64,000 bases of DNA from Cereibacter_A sp052244495 (GTDB lineage: Bacteria > Pseudomonadota > Alphaproteobacteria > Rhodobacterales > Rhodobacteraceae), in assembly GCA_052244495.1 (NCBI GenBank), contig JBQPXH010000012.1. One strand, written 5' to 3'. Below the pieces are notes generated by a model that was given only the letters and a program-made list of their open reading frames with translations, was not told the DNA's origin and did not search any database. Shown in pieces: positions 32,447-42,589 of this stretch (positions within the stretch are counted from its first letter, which is position 1; each line of letters opens with the position of its first letter). The position numbers were made by a program, and so were the translations under genes.

Positions 32447-33043
32447 ATGAAGATCCGAATGGTCCTGATCGGTCTGATGCTCGCCCTGCCCGTATCCTGC
32501 GGCGAAGCACGGCCCACTTCGGAAGTCCGCAACTTCCTGCCCGTCATGCGGTGGGATCACCGACCCGAAGCGAAGATCTGGACCGAGCGGACACTGCTCG
32601 CCGTCGAGCAGCGCGACGACTTCCTGACCGACACCGTTCCGCAGGACATCGGCACCTGGTGCCCCGGTTATCCCGACGCCACGCCGGAAGAGCGCCGCGC
32701 CTTCTGGACCGGCATCCTGTCGGCGCTGGCCAAGCACGAGAGCACGTGGAACCCGGTCGCCTCGGGTGGCGGCGGCCGCTGGATCGGCCTGACGCAGATC
32801 GCGCCTCAGACCGCCCGTGCCTACGGCTGCCGCGCGCAAAGCGCCGGTGAGTTGAAGGACGGCGCGCTGAACCTCTCCTGCGCGGTGCGGATCGCCGCCA
32901 GGCAGGTCGGGCGCGACGGCATGGTGGCGGGCAACGGCCGGCTCGGCCTCGGGCGCGACTGGGCGCCGTTCCGCAACGCCTCGAAGCGCGCCGAGATGGC
33001 CGCCTGGACCCGCGCACAGCCCTACTGCCAGGTCAAGAGCTGA
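32447..33043 (+). CDS. Lytic transglycosylase SLT-type lipoprotein, 198 aa
   Basis: The signal MKIRMVLIGLMLALPVSCGE has a lipobox-like PVSC, suggesting a lipidated periplasmic enzyme. The catalytic Glu is in ALAKHESTWNPVAS, followed by GLTQIAPQTARAYGC, the SLT fold's Gly-Leu-x-Gln-Ile block. It should cut peptidoglycan glycan strands. Two Cys pairs may form disulfides. Convergent with the DUF1992 gene, four bases between stops. Confidence 0.85.
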   Translation: MKIRMVLIGLMLALPVSCGEARPTSEVRNFLPVMRWDHRPEAKIWTERTLLAVEQRDDFLTDTVPQDIGTWCPGYPDATPEERRAFWTGILSALAKHESTWNPVASGGGGRWIGLTQIAPQTARAYGCRAQSAGELKDGALNLSCAVRIAARQVGRDGMVAGNGRLGLGRDWAPFRNASKRAEMAAWTRAQPYCQVKS

Positions 33044-33047
33044 GGAC

Positions 33048-33380
33048 TTAGCCGCGCAGGAAGCGGCGGCGCGCCTCCTCGGCCATCGCCTGCCGCATCT
33101 CGATGCGCGCCAGTTCCGACATCGCCGCGCGCCGTTCCTCGGGATCGGTGATCTCCGCCAGACGCGCGCGCTGAGCAGTGGCCTGCTTCTTCAGGACGAT
33201 TTCCTCGGGCAGCACGCCCGCTTCGGCCATGATGCGGAAGCCGATCGCCTCGCCAGGGGTGGTGAAAGCCTCCGAGGGCCGCTCGGGAAACGGGCGTCCC
33301 TCACCCGACAGCCCCGAGAGCTTGCCCTCGGCCCGGGCCTTGAGCATCCGGCGTTCCGCGATCCGGTCGAGCCACCCCAT
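33048..33380 (-). CDS. DUF1992 (DnaJ-C28-like) protein, 110 aa
   Basis: The family pattern is clear: WLDRIAERRMLKARAEGKLS, GRPF, EAIGFRIMAEAGVLPEEI. ATG at 33380 with GGAGG five bases upstream. The function of this domain is unknown; the name comes from a eukaryotic homologue without a J domain in this part. Confidence 0.85.
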   Translation of the reverse strand: MGWLDRIAERRMLKARAEGKLSGLSGEGRPFPERPSEAFTTPGEAIGFRIMAEAGVLPEEIVLKKQATAQRARLAEITDPEERRAAMSELARIEMRQAMAEEARRRFLRG

Positions 33381-33456
33381 CCGCGCCTCCATCGGGTCCG
33401 AGACGGCTTTCCGGCCCCGCTTGGGGCAGGGGCGGCGCCGCCCCTGCCGGTCGTCC

Positions 33457-36420
33457 TCAGGCGATCTCGGACAGGCGGGCGAGGGCGGCCGAGAGCTTCG
33501 CCCCTTCCTCCTCGCCCTGTTCGAGCCGGGTGCGCGCCTCGTCCACCACCTCTTCCGGGGCCGAGGCCACGAAGTTCGGGTTGCCGAGCCGTCCGCGCAG
33601 CCCCGCCATGTCCTTCTCGAGCTTCTCGAGGGTCTTGGCGAGGCGGGCCTTCTCGGCGCCGATGTCGATCACGCCCTCGAGCGGGATGGCGAAGCTGCCG
33701 CCCTCGACCGGGATCGTGAGCGCGCCCTTGGGCGCACTGGTGGCTTCGGTGAACCCTTCGAGCCGCGCAAGCCGGAGGATCAGCGCCTCGTTCCGCGCAA
33801 GCGCCCCGCGGCCGGTCTCGTCCAGCGCCAGTTGCAGCACCGGGAGCTTCATGCCGGCCGGGACATGCACCTGCGCACGGGCCGAGCGAATCTCCTCGAT
33901 GAGTCCGATCACCCAGGTCATCTCGCGGTCGGCTTCGGGATCGACCAGTTCGGCGCCGAAGGACGGCCAGTCGGTGTGGACCAGCATCTTTCCGCGCGCG
34001 CCGGTGGTGGCCCAGAGGTCCTCGGTGATGAAGGGCATGATCGGGTGGAGCAGGATCATGCACTGGTCGAGCACCCAGCCCATCGTGGCGCGGGTCTCGG
34101 CGGCCGCCTCGGTGTCGAAGAGCGGCTTCGAGAATTCCACATACCAGTCGCAGACCTTGCCCCAGACGAAAGCGTAGAGGGCGTTCGCCGCCGCGTCGAA
34201 GCGGTACTGGCCAAGGGCCGCATCCACTTCCTCACGGACGCGTCCCGTTTCGCCGATGATCCAGCGGTTGACGGTGGCGGTCGCGGCGGGCGGGGCGGCC
34301 TGCGTCGCATGGCCCTCCCAGACGCCGTTCATCTCGGCGAAGCGGCAGGCGTTCCAGAGCTTCGTGCCGAAGTTGCGATAGCCCTGGATGCGCGCCGTCG
34401 AAAGCTTCAGGTCGCGCCCCATAGCGGCCATGGCCGTCAGCGTGAAGCGCACGGCGTCGGCGCCGAACTCGTCAATCAGCTCCAGCGGATCGAGCACGTT
34501 GCCGAGCGACTTCGACATCTTCTTGCCCTTCTCGTCCCGCACGAGGGCGTGGACGTAGACGGTGCGGAACGGGATCTCGTTCACCACGGCCAGCTGCATC
34601 ATCATCATCCGGGCCACCCAGAAGAAGATGATGTCGAAGCCGGTGACCAGCACGCTGGTCGGGAAGTAGCGCGCAAGTTCGGGCGTCTCCTCCGGCCAGC
34701 CCAGCGTGCCGATCGGCCAGAGGCCCGAGGAGAACCAGGTGTCGAGCACGTCCGGATCGCGCCAGACCGGGTAGACGAGGTGGGTCGGGTCCTCGTTCAG
34801 GTTGTAGTCGGCCAACGCCTGCGCCAGCCGGTCGACGGCCTCGGCGCGGTCGGCGACCTCGATCACCCGGGCGTTGTTCAGCGGATGCGGCAGCGAGGCC
34901 AGATCGTCGAGGAACTTCTCCGACACGGCGTCGAAGTCGAAGGCGCAGTGATGCGTCGGTTCGGCATGGTTGAAGGCGCCGTCTTCCAGCAGTTCGAACA
35001 GTTCCACGTCGTCCAGCGTGTCGTCGCCGTCATCGTCGAAGCGCGCGGGCCAGACGTCGAGGCCGTACCACACGGGGATCTGGTGCCCCCACCACAGCTG
35101 GCGGCTGATGCACCACGGCTCGATGTTCTCGAGCCAGTGGAAATAGGTCTTGGCGTCGCGTTCGGGCAGGATCTCGGTCCGGCCGTCGCGCACGGCGTCG
35201 ATGGCGGGCTGGACGATCTTTGCCGTGTCCACGAACCACTGGTCGGTCAGCATCGGCTCGATGGCGACCTTCGACCGGTCGCCATGCGGGACCATGTGGC
35301 GGTCCTGGTCGATGCCGTCGAGCCAGCCCTGCTCCTCGGCCAGTGCCACAATGCGCTTGCGGGCGTCGTAGCGGTCGAGGCCGTCCAGCGCCAGCGCCTC
35401 CTCGGACGGCTCGCAGCCTTCAAGGAAATCCGCGTTCTCGGCCAGGAACATCGTGGCGCGGCCGGTCATGACGTTGATGGCCGAAAGGCCGGTGCGGCTG
35501 CCCACACCCCAGTCGTTGAAGTCATGCGCCGGCGTGATCTTCACCGCGCCGGTGCCCTTCGCGGGGTCGGCGTAGTCGTCGGCCACGATGCGGATGCGGC
35601 GGCCGACCAGCGGCAGGATGGCCTCCTTGCCGATCAGATGGGCATAGCGCTCGTCGGCCGGGTTCACCGCGATGCCCGTATCGCCCAGCATGGTCTCGGG
35701 GCGGGTGGTGGCGACGGTCAGGTAGTCGCGTTCTTCCCATTCGGTGGGATTGCCCTCTTCATCGAAGGCCACCGGATGCCGGTAGGTCGCGCCATCGGCC
35801 AGCGGGTAGCGCAGGCGCCACATGTTGCCGTTGACCTCGACCTGCTCCACCTCGAGATCCGAGATCGCGGTCTCGAAATGGGGATCCCAGTTCACCAGCC
35901 GCTTGCCGCGGTAGATGAAGCCCTTCTCGTAGAGGTCCACGAAGACCTTCAGCACCGCGCGCTGGAAGGTCGCGTCCATCGTGAAGGCATTGCGCGACCA
36001 GTCGCAGGAGGCGCCGAGCCGCTTCAGCTGGTTGACGATGGTGCCGCCGGACTGCTCCTTCCACTCCCAGACCTTTTCGAGGAAGGCCTCGCGGCCCATC
36101 TCGCGGCGGCCCGGATTGCCTGTCTTGGCCAGTTCGCGCTCGACCACCATCTGCGTGGCGATCCCGGCGTGGTCCTGGCCCGGCTGCCAGAGCGTGTCGA
36201 AGCCGCGCATCCGGTGCCAGCGGGTCAGGATGTCCTGCAGCGTGTTGTTGAAGGCGTGCCCCATGTGGAGCGAACCCGTCACGTTCGGCGGCGGGATCAT
36301 GATGCAGAACGTCTCGGGACGCGAGGCGTTGGCCCCCGCACGGAAGGCGCCCGCCTTCTCCCAGGCATCGTAGAGCCGGGCCTCGGCCTCGGCGGCGTTG
36401 AAGGTCTTGTCCATCGGCAT
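33457..36420 (-). CDS. valS: Valyl-tRNA synthetase
   Basis: Class I synthetase of 987 residues. The HIGH motif is in PPPNVTGSLHMGHAFNN near residue 50, the editing (CP1) domain follows, KMSKSLGNVLD is the KMSKS loop near 640, and the C-terminal coiled coil (LAKTLEKLEKDMAGLRGRLG) ends the protein. ATG at 36420; an ATG two codons later is possible. Confidence 0.97.
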   Translation of the reverse strand: MPMDKTFNAAEAEARLYDAWEKAGAFRAGANASRPETFCIMIPPPNVTGSLHMGHAFNNTLQDILTRWHRMRGFDTLWQPGQDHAGIATQMVVERELAKTGNPGRREMGREAFLEKVWEWKEQSGGTIVNQLKRLGASCDWSRNAFTMDATFQRAVLKVFVDLYEKGFIYRGKRLVNWDPHFETAISDLEVEQVEVNGNMWRLRYPLADGATYRHPVAFDEEGNPTEWEERDYLTVATTRPETMLGDTGIAVNPADERYAHLIGKEAILPLVGRRIRIVADDYADPAKGTGAVKITPAHDFNDWGVGSRTGLSAINVMTGRATMFLAENADFLEGCEPSEEALALDGLDRYDARKRIVALAEEQGWLDGIDQDRHMVPHGDRSKVAIEPMLTDQWFVDTAKIVQPAIDAVRDGRTEILPERDAKTYFHWLENIEPWCISRQLWWGHQIPVWYGLDVWPARFDDDGDDTLDDVELFELLEDGAFNHAEPTHHCAFDFDAVSEKFLDDLASLPHPLNNARVIEVADRAEAVDRLAQALADYNLNEDPTHLVYPVWRDPDVLDTWFSSGLWPIGTLGWPEETPELARYFPTSVLVTGFDIIFFWVARMMMMQLAVVNEIPFRTVYVHALVRDEKGKKMSKSLGNVLDPLELIDEFGADAVRFTLTAMAAMGRDLKLSTARIQGYRNFGTKLWNACRFAEMNGVWEGHATQAAPPAATATVNRWIIGETGRVREEVDAALGQYRFDAAANALYAFVWGKVCDWYVEFSKPLFDTEAAAETRATMGWVLDQCMILLHPIMPFITEDLWATTGARGKMLVHTDWPSFGAELVDPEADREMTWVIGLIEEIRSARAQVHVPAGMKLPVLQLALDETGRGALARNEALILRLARLEGFTEATSAPKGALTIPVEGGSFAIPLEGVIDIGAEKARLAKTLEKLEKDMAGLRGRLGNPNFVASAPEEVVDEARTRLEQGEEEGAKLSAALARLSEIA

Positions 36421-36544
36421 GTCGGGCCTCGCAATTCGTTGCGCCCGGTCTACCCAAGGCGCAGCCCGAGGCCAAGCCTCATCGCAGCGCTGCCATGCGG
36501 CACGAAAGGTCGGGCGGTGGCGCAGGGCCGGCGGATGATCGCCC

Positions 36545-36976
36545 TCAGACCGCGCGGTCGATCCGGGTCGAGAGGTGGATCAGGCTTTCGGAACTTCGGA
36601 CACCGGTCATGGCCCCCACCTCGTCGAGCACCTGGTCGAGCACCTGCGTCGACGGGGCCGCGATCTGCAGGAGGAGATCGAACCGGCCGGAGGTGGTGAA
36701 CACGCGCTCCACCTCGGCGATGGCCTTCAGACGCGTCAGGATCGCGGCCTGCGTCCGCGGCTCGATGGTGAGCAGGACCGAGGCGCGCAGCCGGCCCTGA
36801 CGGGCATGTTCCCCCAGCTTCAGCGTGTAGCCGGCGATCACGCCTGAGGTCTCGAGACGCTCGAGCCGGGCCTGGATCGTCGAGCGCGCGACCTTCAACC
36901 GGCGAGCGAGCGTCGCCACCGAGGTCCGTGCATCGGCGCCCAGGATGCCGAGGATGTTGCGATCGAGTTCGTCCAT
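36545..36976 (-). CDS. Lrp/AsnC-family transcription regulator
   Basis: 143 residues: N-terminal helix-turn-helix (LDRNILGILGADARTSVATL, ARRLKVARSTIQARLERLE) and C-terminal RAM/AsnC effector domain (AIAEVERVFTTSGRFDLLLQ). It diverges from the decarboxylase gene at 37193; a 15-bp dyad at 36995-37009 sits just upstream of its own start, suggesting self-control and possibly control of the neighbour. Effector unknown, probably an amino acid. Confidence 0.9.
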   Translation of the reverse strand: MDELDRNILGILGADARTSVATLARRLKVARSTIQARLERLETSGVIAGYTLKLGEHARQGRLRASVLLTIEPRTQAAILTRLKAIAEVERVFTTSGRFDLLLQIAAPSTQVLDQVLDEVGAMTGVRSSESLIHLSTRIDRAV

Positions 36977-36994
36977 GAGATATGACCAGATTTT

Positions 36995-37009
36995 TCGTCA
37001 TTATGACGA
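36995..37009. promoter_or_regulatory. Candidate Lrp-type operator
   Basis: TCGTCAT-T-ATGACGA is a perfect 15-bp dyad 18 bases before the lrp-type start and inside an AT-rich patch between the divergent genes. Length and position fit an Lrp/AsnC binding site. Confidence 0.6.
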
Positions 37010-37192
37010 CGATGCGCTACAATTCAACACTTTTGATCGGTGGATTTGTGCCCCAAATGAGGCATCCTTTACTGCAGGAAAAGGGCGGCTCATACGCACC
37101 TGGCCTGGTTTGTCGAAACCGCGCAGGTGCCTCCCACTCCCCCATGAAACGCGGGCAGAGGGCTTGCGTCTTGTTGGCCGAAAGGAACGCCG

Positions 37193-38338
37193 ATGGGACT
37201 CTCGAAGACGATCTGGACAAACCCCGCCGAATATCTCCGCGCGATCTCTCCCGAGGCGCCGGTGCTGTTCTTCTCACCGGCGACCCTGCAGGCGACTGCA
37301 CGCCGCTTCATCGACGGCTTTCCGGGGATGGTGACCTATGCGGTCAAGTCGAACCCGGAAGAGGTCGTGATCGAGAACCTCGCCGCCGCCGGGATCCGCG
37401 GCTATGACGTGGCCTCGCCCTACGAGATCCGCATGATCCGCCGGATCGCGCCGGATGCCGCGCTGCACTACAACAACCCCGTGCGCTCGCGCTCCGAGAT
37501 CGCCGTCGGCGTCGAGATGGGCGTCAAGAGCTGGTCGGTCGACTCGAAATCCGAACTGGCGAAGCTGATCGAACTGGTGCCCGCCGAAGGCTGCGAGATC
37601 TCGGTCCGGTTCAAGCTGCCGGTCTCGGGCGCGGCCTACAACTTCGGCGCCAAGTTCGGCGCCACGGTGGAACTCGCCATTGAACTGCTGCGCGCGGTGT
37701 CCGAGGCGGGCTTCATCCCCTCGATGACCTTCCACCCCGGCACGCAATGTACCGATCCCGCGGCCTGGGAGACCTACATCCGCACCGCGTCGGAGATTGC
37801 GCGCGAGGCGGGCGTGACGATCGCGCGGCTGAACGTCGGTGGCGGCTTCCCCTCGCACCGCCTGAACGGCGTCGAGCCGGAACTCGAGGCGATCTTCCAC
37901 CTGATCGACCGGGTGGCCGATGAGGCCTTCGGTGTCGATCGCCCGCTTCTCGTCTGCGAGCCGGGACGCGGCATCTGCGCCGACGCCTTCACCCTCGCGA
38001 CCCGCATCAAGGCGGTGCGGGACGACACGCATGTGTTCCTGAACGACGGGGTGTACGGCTCGCTGACCGAGCTGCCGCTGATCGGCGTGATCGACCGCGT
38101 GCAGGTGCTGACCCCCGAGGGCCGGCGGCGGGAAGGCGAGACCACCGACCGCATCATTTTCGGGCCGACCTGCGACTCCGTGGACCGTCTGCCGGGTGAG
38201 CTGCCGCTTTCGGTCGATGTCCAGGAAGGGGATTTTCTGGTCTTCCGGGGGATGGGTGCCTATTCCACCGCCACCAATACGCGGTTCAACGGCTTCGGCG
38301 AACTGAGTATGGCGACCGTCCTTTCGCTCAAATTGTAA
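37193..38338 (+). CDS. Ornithine/lysine-type decarboxylase, PLP fold III
   Basis: 381 residues of the alanine-racemase-fold decarboxylases. The PLP lysine is K52 in TYAVKSNPE, the phosphate loop is NVGGGFPS, CEPGRGICADA is the PLP-binding Glu/Gly region, and GPTCDSVDRLPG holds the catalytic Cys at the dimer interface. Most probably makes putrescine from ornithine; lysine or arginine-derived substrates cannot be excluded. A strong terminator follows. The divergent Lrp-type gene is the likely local regulator. Confidence 0.88.
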   Translation: MGLSKTIWTNPAEYLRAISPEAPVLFFSPATLQATARRFIDGFPGMVTYAVKSNPEEVVIENLAAAGIRGYDVASPYEIRMIRRIAPDAALHYNNPVRSRSEIAVGVEMGVKSWSVDSKSELAKLIELVPAEGCEISVRFKLPVSGAAYNFGAKFGATVELAIELLRAVSEAGFIPSMTFHPGTQCTDPAAWETYIRTASEIAREAGVTIARLNVGGGFPSHRLNGVEPELEAIFHLIDRVADEAFGVDRPLLVCEPGRGICADAFTLATRIKAVRDDTHVFLNDGVYGSLTELPLIGVIDRVQVLTPEGRRREGETTDRIIFGPTCDSVDRLPGELPLSVDVQEGDFLVFRGMGAYSTATNTRFNGFGELSMATVLSLKL

Positions 38339-38364
38339 ATCATTCACCTCTCGGTGATATTTAT

Positions 38365-38398
38365 AAGTCCGGTCGGAACTTTCCGGCCGGACTTTTTC
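38365..38398 (+). terminator. Rho-independent terminator of the decarboxylase gene
   Basis: AAGTCCGGTCGGAA at 38365-38378 pairs with TTCCGGCCGGACTT at 38381-38394 (14 pairs, one G-T), followed by a T-run within ACTTTTTCTT. It begins 27 bases after the stop. Confidence 0.85.
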
Positions 38399-38494
38399 TT
38401 CATCCTCCATGTAACAGTGGATGGGCAACATGTTTGCGCTCGGTCAGTTCGCACATTGCAGGGACGGAACCGCGTCAGGACCGGAGGTCCGCGC

Positions 38495-39598
38495 ATGTCG
38501 CTGATGAAGAGTTTCCGCCACTGGTTGCGCCCCCATCCCAATGTCGAGACCGAGCCCGCCACACCGCCTGCACGCGGGGCCTGCCGGGGTCCGGTCGATC
38601 ACGTCATCCTGCTCGATGGAACCTGCTCGTCGCTGGAACCGGGCAACGAGACCAACGTCGGTCTGGTCTTCAAGCTGCTGCGCGAGGGGCGACGCTCAGC
38701 GCATCGGACCATCTACTACGAGCCCGGGCTGCAATGGGGTGGCTGGCTCCGCATCGGTGATCTGGTGCAGGGCAAGGGCCTCAACCGGCAGATCCGCCGC
38801 GCCTATGGCTATCTCGCCTCGCACTACCGGCCGGGAGACCGGATCTTCCTCTTCGGCTATTCGCGCGGCGCCTATGCGGCGCGCTCGCTGGCGGGGGTGA
38901 TCGACCGCGTGGGCCTGCTCCGGCGCGAGGAGGCAACCGAACGCAACGTGCAACTCGCCTGGAGGCACTACGAGCTTGGCGGCACGCGCCCCCATGCGCG
39001 GGCCTTCGCCAGGCGCTACTGCCATGACACGGTCGAAATCGAGATGGTCGGCATCTTCGACACGGTCAGTTCTCTGGGCCTCAGGCCGCCTCTGCTCCGC
39101 CGTCTGCGACCCGACCGGCATGCGTTTCACAGCCACCGGCTCGGGCGCAGCGTGCGCCACGGCTTCCACGCGCTCGCCCTCAACGAGACGCGGCGCGTGT
39201 TTCAGCCCGTGCTGTGGGATTACCCTTATCACGGGCAGATCGTCGAGCAGGCCTGGTTCCGGGGCGGACATGGCGATATCGGCGGCCAGCTCAACCGCGG
39301 GCGGCACGGCTCGCGGATGCTGTCCAACATCCCGCTCGTCTGGATGCTTGAACGGGCATCGCATTGCGGCTTGCAGCTGCCCGACGGCTGGCGCGCGCGC
39401 TTCCCCTGCGATCCGGCGGCCCCGATGACGAGCATGTTCGCCGGCTGGGGAAAGATCTTCCTGATGCGGCACCGGCGCGTCACCCTGCGCTGCCCCACCG
39501 AGTACATTCACCCGACTGCCCGGCGCCCGGAGCGCGGGCCGCGCAAGTGGCGGCTGCGCCTCGGCTCGGCAGCCGAAGGAGAGGCGACGCAAGGCTGA
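38495..39598 (+). CDS. DUF2235 alpha/beta-hydrolase domain protein, 367 aa
   Basis: The DUF2235 pattern is visible: VDHVILLDGTCSSL, an aspartate-containing start; RIFLFGYSRGAYAARSLAG with the nucleophilic Ser in GYSRGA; VEIEMVGIFDTVSSLG; and FRGGHGDIGGQ with the catalytic His region. Members of this family include phospholipase-type effectors of type VI secretion and many uncharacterised hydrolases. No secretion genes are near. ATG at 38495 with GGAGG seven bases upstream; no signal peptide seen. Confidence 0.85.
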   Translation: MSLMKSFRHWLRPHPNVETEPATPPARGACRGPVDHVILLDGTCSSLEPGNETNVGLVFKLLREGRRSAHRTIYYEPGLQWGGWLRIGDLVQGKGLNRQIRRAYGYLASHYRPGDRIFLFGYSRGAYAARSLAGVIDRVGLLRREEATERNVQLAWRHYELGGTRPHARAFARRYCHDTVEIEMVGIFDTVSSLGLRPPLLRRLRPDRHAFHSHRLGRSVRHGFHALALNETRRVFQPVLWDYPYHGQIVEQAWFRGGHGDIGGQLNRGRHGSRMLSNIPLVWMLERASHCGLQLPDGWRARFPCDPAAPMTSMFAGWGKIFLMRHRRVTLRCPTEYIHPTARRPERGPRKWRLRLGSAAEGEATQG

Positions 39599-39664
39599 GG
39601 CCAGAGCCGCTTCTGCCGCCCGAAGCTTGGGTTTTCCGACGCTGACGAGTGGTGCCTGAAACGC

Positions 39665-39694
39665 AAGACGGCGGCTCTTTCGAGCCGCCGTCTT
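39665..39694. terminator. Bidirectional terminator between DUF2235 gene and gltA
   Basis: AAGACGGCGGCTC at 39665-39677 pairs perfectly with GAGCCGCCGTCTT at 39682-39694 around TTTC, in the gap between two convergent stops and 10 bases from the gltA stop. Confidence 0.8.
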
Positions 39695-39704
39695 AAATCT
39701 GACA

Positions 39705-40991
<1,287 letters not shown>

Positions 40992-41097
40992 GCTTCTCCC
41001 TCTCTCGTTCGGGCCAGCCCCGCGCCGGATGGCGCGGTGCCGATGGGTTCCGGCCGTGCGGCCGACCGCGACGCGACCGGGAGGGGAGGGCGGCAGC

Positions 41098-42513
41098 TCA
41101 GGCCGCCGCGGCATCCTCCAGCCGCGCGATCGTCTCGTCCCGACCGATGACGAGCATCATGTCGTAGACGCTGGGCGTCACCGTGCGCCCGGCAAGAGCA
41201 GCGCGCAAGGGGGCGGCCAGTTTGCCGAAGCCCATCCCCTTTTCCGCCGCGAAGGCGGCCAGGACGGCCTCGAGTTCCTGCTTGGACCAGCTAGCAGCTT
41301 GCAGGAGCGGCGTCAATTCTCGCAGTATACCACGGGATACCGCATCGAGTGCCTTGGCCGCTGCCTCGTCCGCCGAAACAGGGCGGGAGACGAGCGCAAA
41401 TCTTGCCTTCTCAAGCAGTTCCGGGAATGTCTTGGATCGGTCCTTCAGGCAGTAGAGCGCCGCCGACAGCCGCTCCGACTGCAGGTCCGTCAACGGATCT
41501 TTCCGCGCCGCAGCGAGAAATGCCCCTATTTCATGCATCAGGGCTGCATCATCCGTGACGGCGATGTGCTGACCGCAGACATTCTCGAGCTTCTTGAAGT
41601 CGAGTCGCGCCGGCGAGCGGCCGATTCCCTCCAGATCGAACCATTCCATCGCCTGTTCCGAGGTGAAGAACTCGTCGTCGCCATGCGCCCAGCCGAGCCG
41701 CGCGAGGTAGTTCCGCATCCCGGCGGCGGGGTAGCCCATCGCCTGGTATTCCTCGACCCCGAGTGCCCCGTGCCGCTTCGAGAGCTTCTTGCCGTCCGGT
41801 CCGTGGATCAGCGGGATATGGGCCCAGACCGGCACCTCCCAGCCCATCGCCTCGTAGACCATCGTCTGGCGCGCGGCGTTGTTGAGGTGGTCGTCGCCGC
41901 GGATGACATGGGTCACGCCCATGTCGTGATCGTCCACCACCACGGCCAGCATGTAGGTGGGCGTCCCGTCCGAGCGCAGGACCACCATGTCGTCGAGCGT
42001 CTCGTTCTGGAAGCGCACCGTGCCCTGCACGCGGTCCTCGACGACCGTCTCGCCCGTCCGAGGCGCCTTCATGCGGATCACGAAGGGCGCGTCGGGGTGG
42101 GTGGCGGGATCGGCATCCCTCCACGGGCTGCGGAACAGGGTCGAACGGCCTCCGGCGCGCGCCGCGTCACGAAACGCCTCGATCTCTTCCTGCGTCGAGA
42201 AACACTTGTAGGCCGCGCCGCGGTCGAGCATTTCGCGCGCGATTTCCGCGTGGCGGTCCTTGCGGGCGAACTGGCTCACCACCTCTCCATCCCAGTCGAG
42301 ACCCAGCCATTTCAGGCCGCGCAGGATTGCATCGGTCGCCTCGGGCGTCGAGCGCTCGCGGTCCGTGTCCTCGATCCGCAGAAGGAAGGTCCCCTTCCGG
42401 CCGCGGGCGTAGAGCCAGTTGAAAAGCGCCGTCCGCCCGCCGCCGATGTGCAGGTAGCCGGTCGGCGAGGGGGCGAAACGGGTGACGACGGGCTTGTCGG
42501 ACGCGGCGGACAT
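41098..42513 (-). CDS. gltX: Glutamyl-tRNA synthetase
   Basis: 471 residues; TRFAPSPTGYLHIGGGRTAL holds the HIGH-type motif and KKLSKRHGAL the KMSKS-type motif. It charges tRNA-Glu; with GatCAB it can also feed Gln-tRNA synthesis. ATG at 42513. Divergent from comEC with 76 bases between starts. Confidence 0.96.
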   Translation of the reverse strand: MSAASDKPVVTRFAPSPTGYLHIGGGRTALFNWLYARGRKGTFLLRIEDTDRERSTPEATDAILRGLKWLGLDWDGEVVSQFARKDRHAEIAREMLDRGAAYKCFSTQEEIEAFRDAARAGGRSTLFRSPWRDADPATHPDAPFVIRMKAPRTGETVVEDRVQGTVRFQNETLDDMVVLRSDGTPTYMLAVVVDDHDMGVTHVIRGDDHLNNAARQTMVYEAMGWEVPVWAHIPLIHGPDGKKLSKRHGALGVEEYQAMGYPAAGMRNYLARLGWAHGDDEFFTSEQAMEWFDLEGIGRSPARLDFKKLENVCGQHIAVTDDAALMHEIGAFLAAARKDPLTDLQSERLSAALYCLKDRSKTFPELLEKARFALVSRPVSADEAAAKALDAVSRGILRELTPLLQAASWSKQELEAVLAAFAAEKGMGFGKLAAPLRAALAGRTVTPSVYDMMLVIGRDETIARLEDAAAA

Positions 42514-42589
42514 GGGCGGATTAACCTTTCTGAAACCATCAGGCGCTCAGGATCGGGTCTGTCTAGGCAATCACGGATCAGGAGACAAG

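Noticed and set aside
33178..36699. Plus-strand frame of 1173 codons opposite valS
   Set aside because: Same antisense effect; valS is unmistakable by its HIGH and KMSKS motifs.
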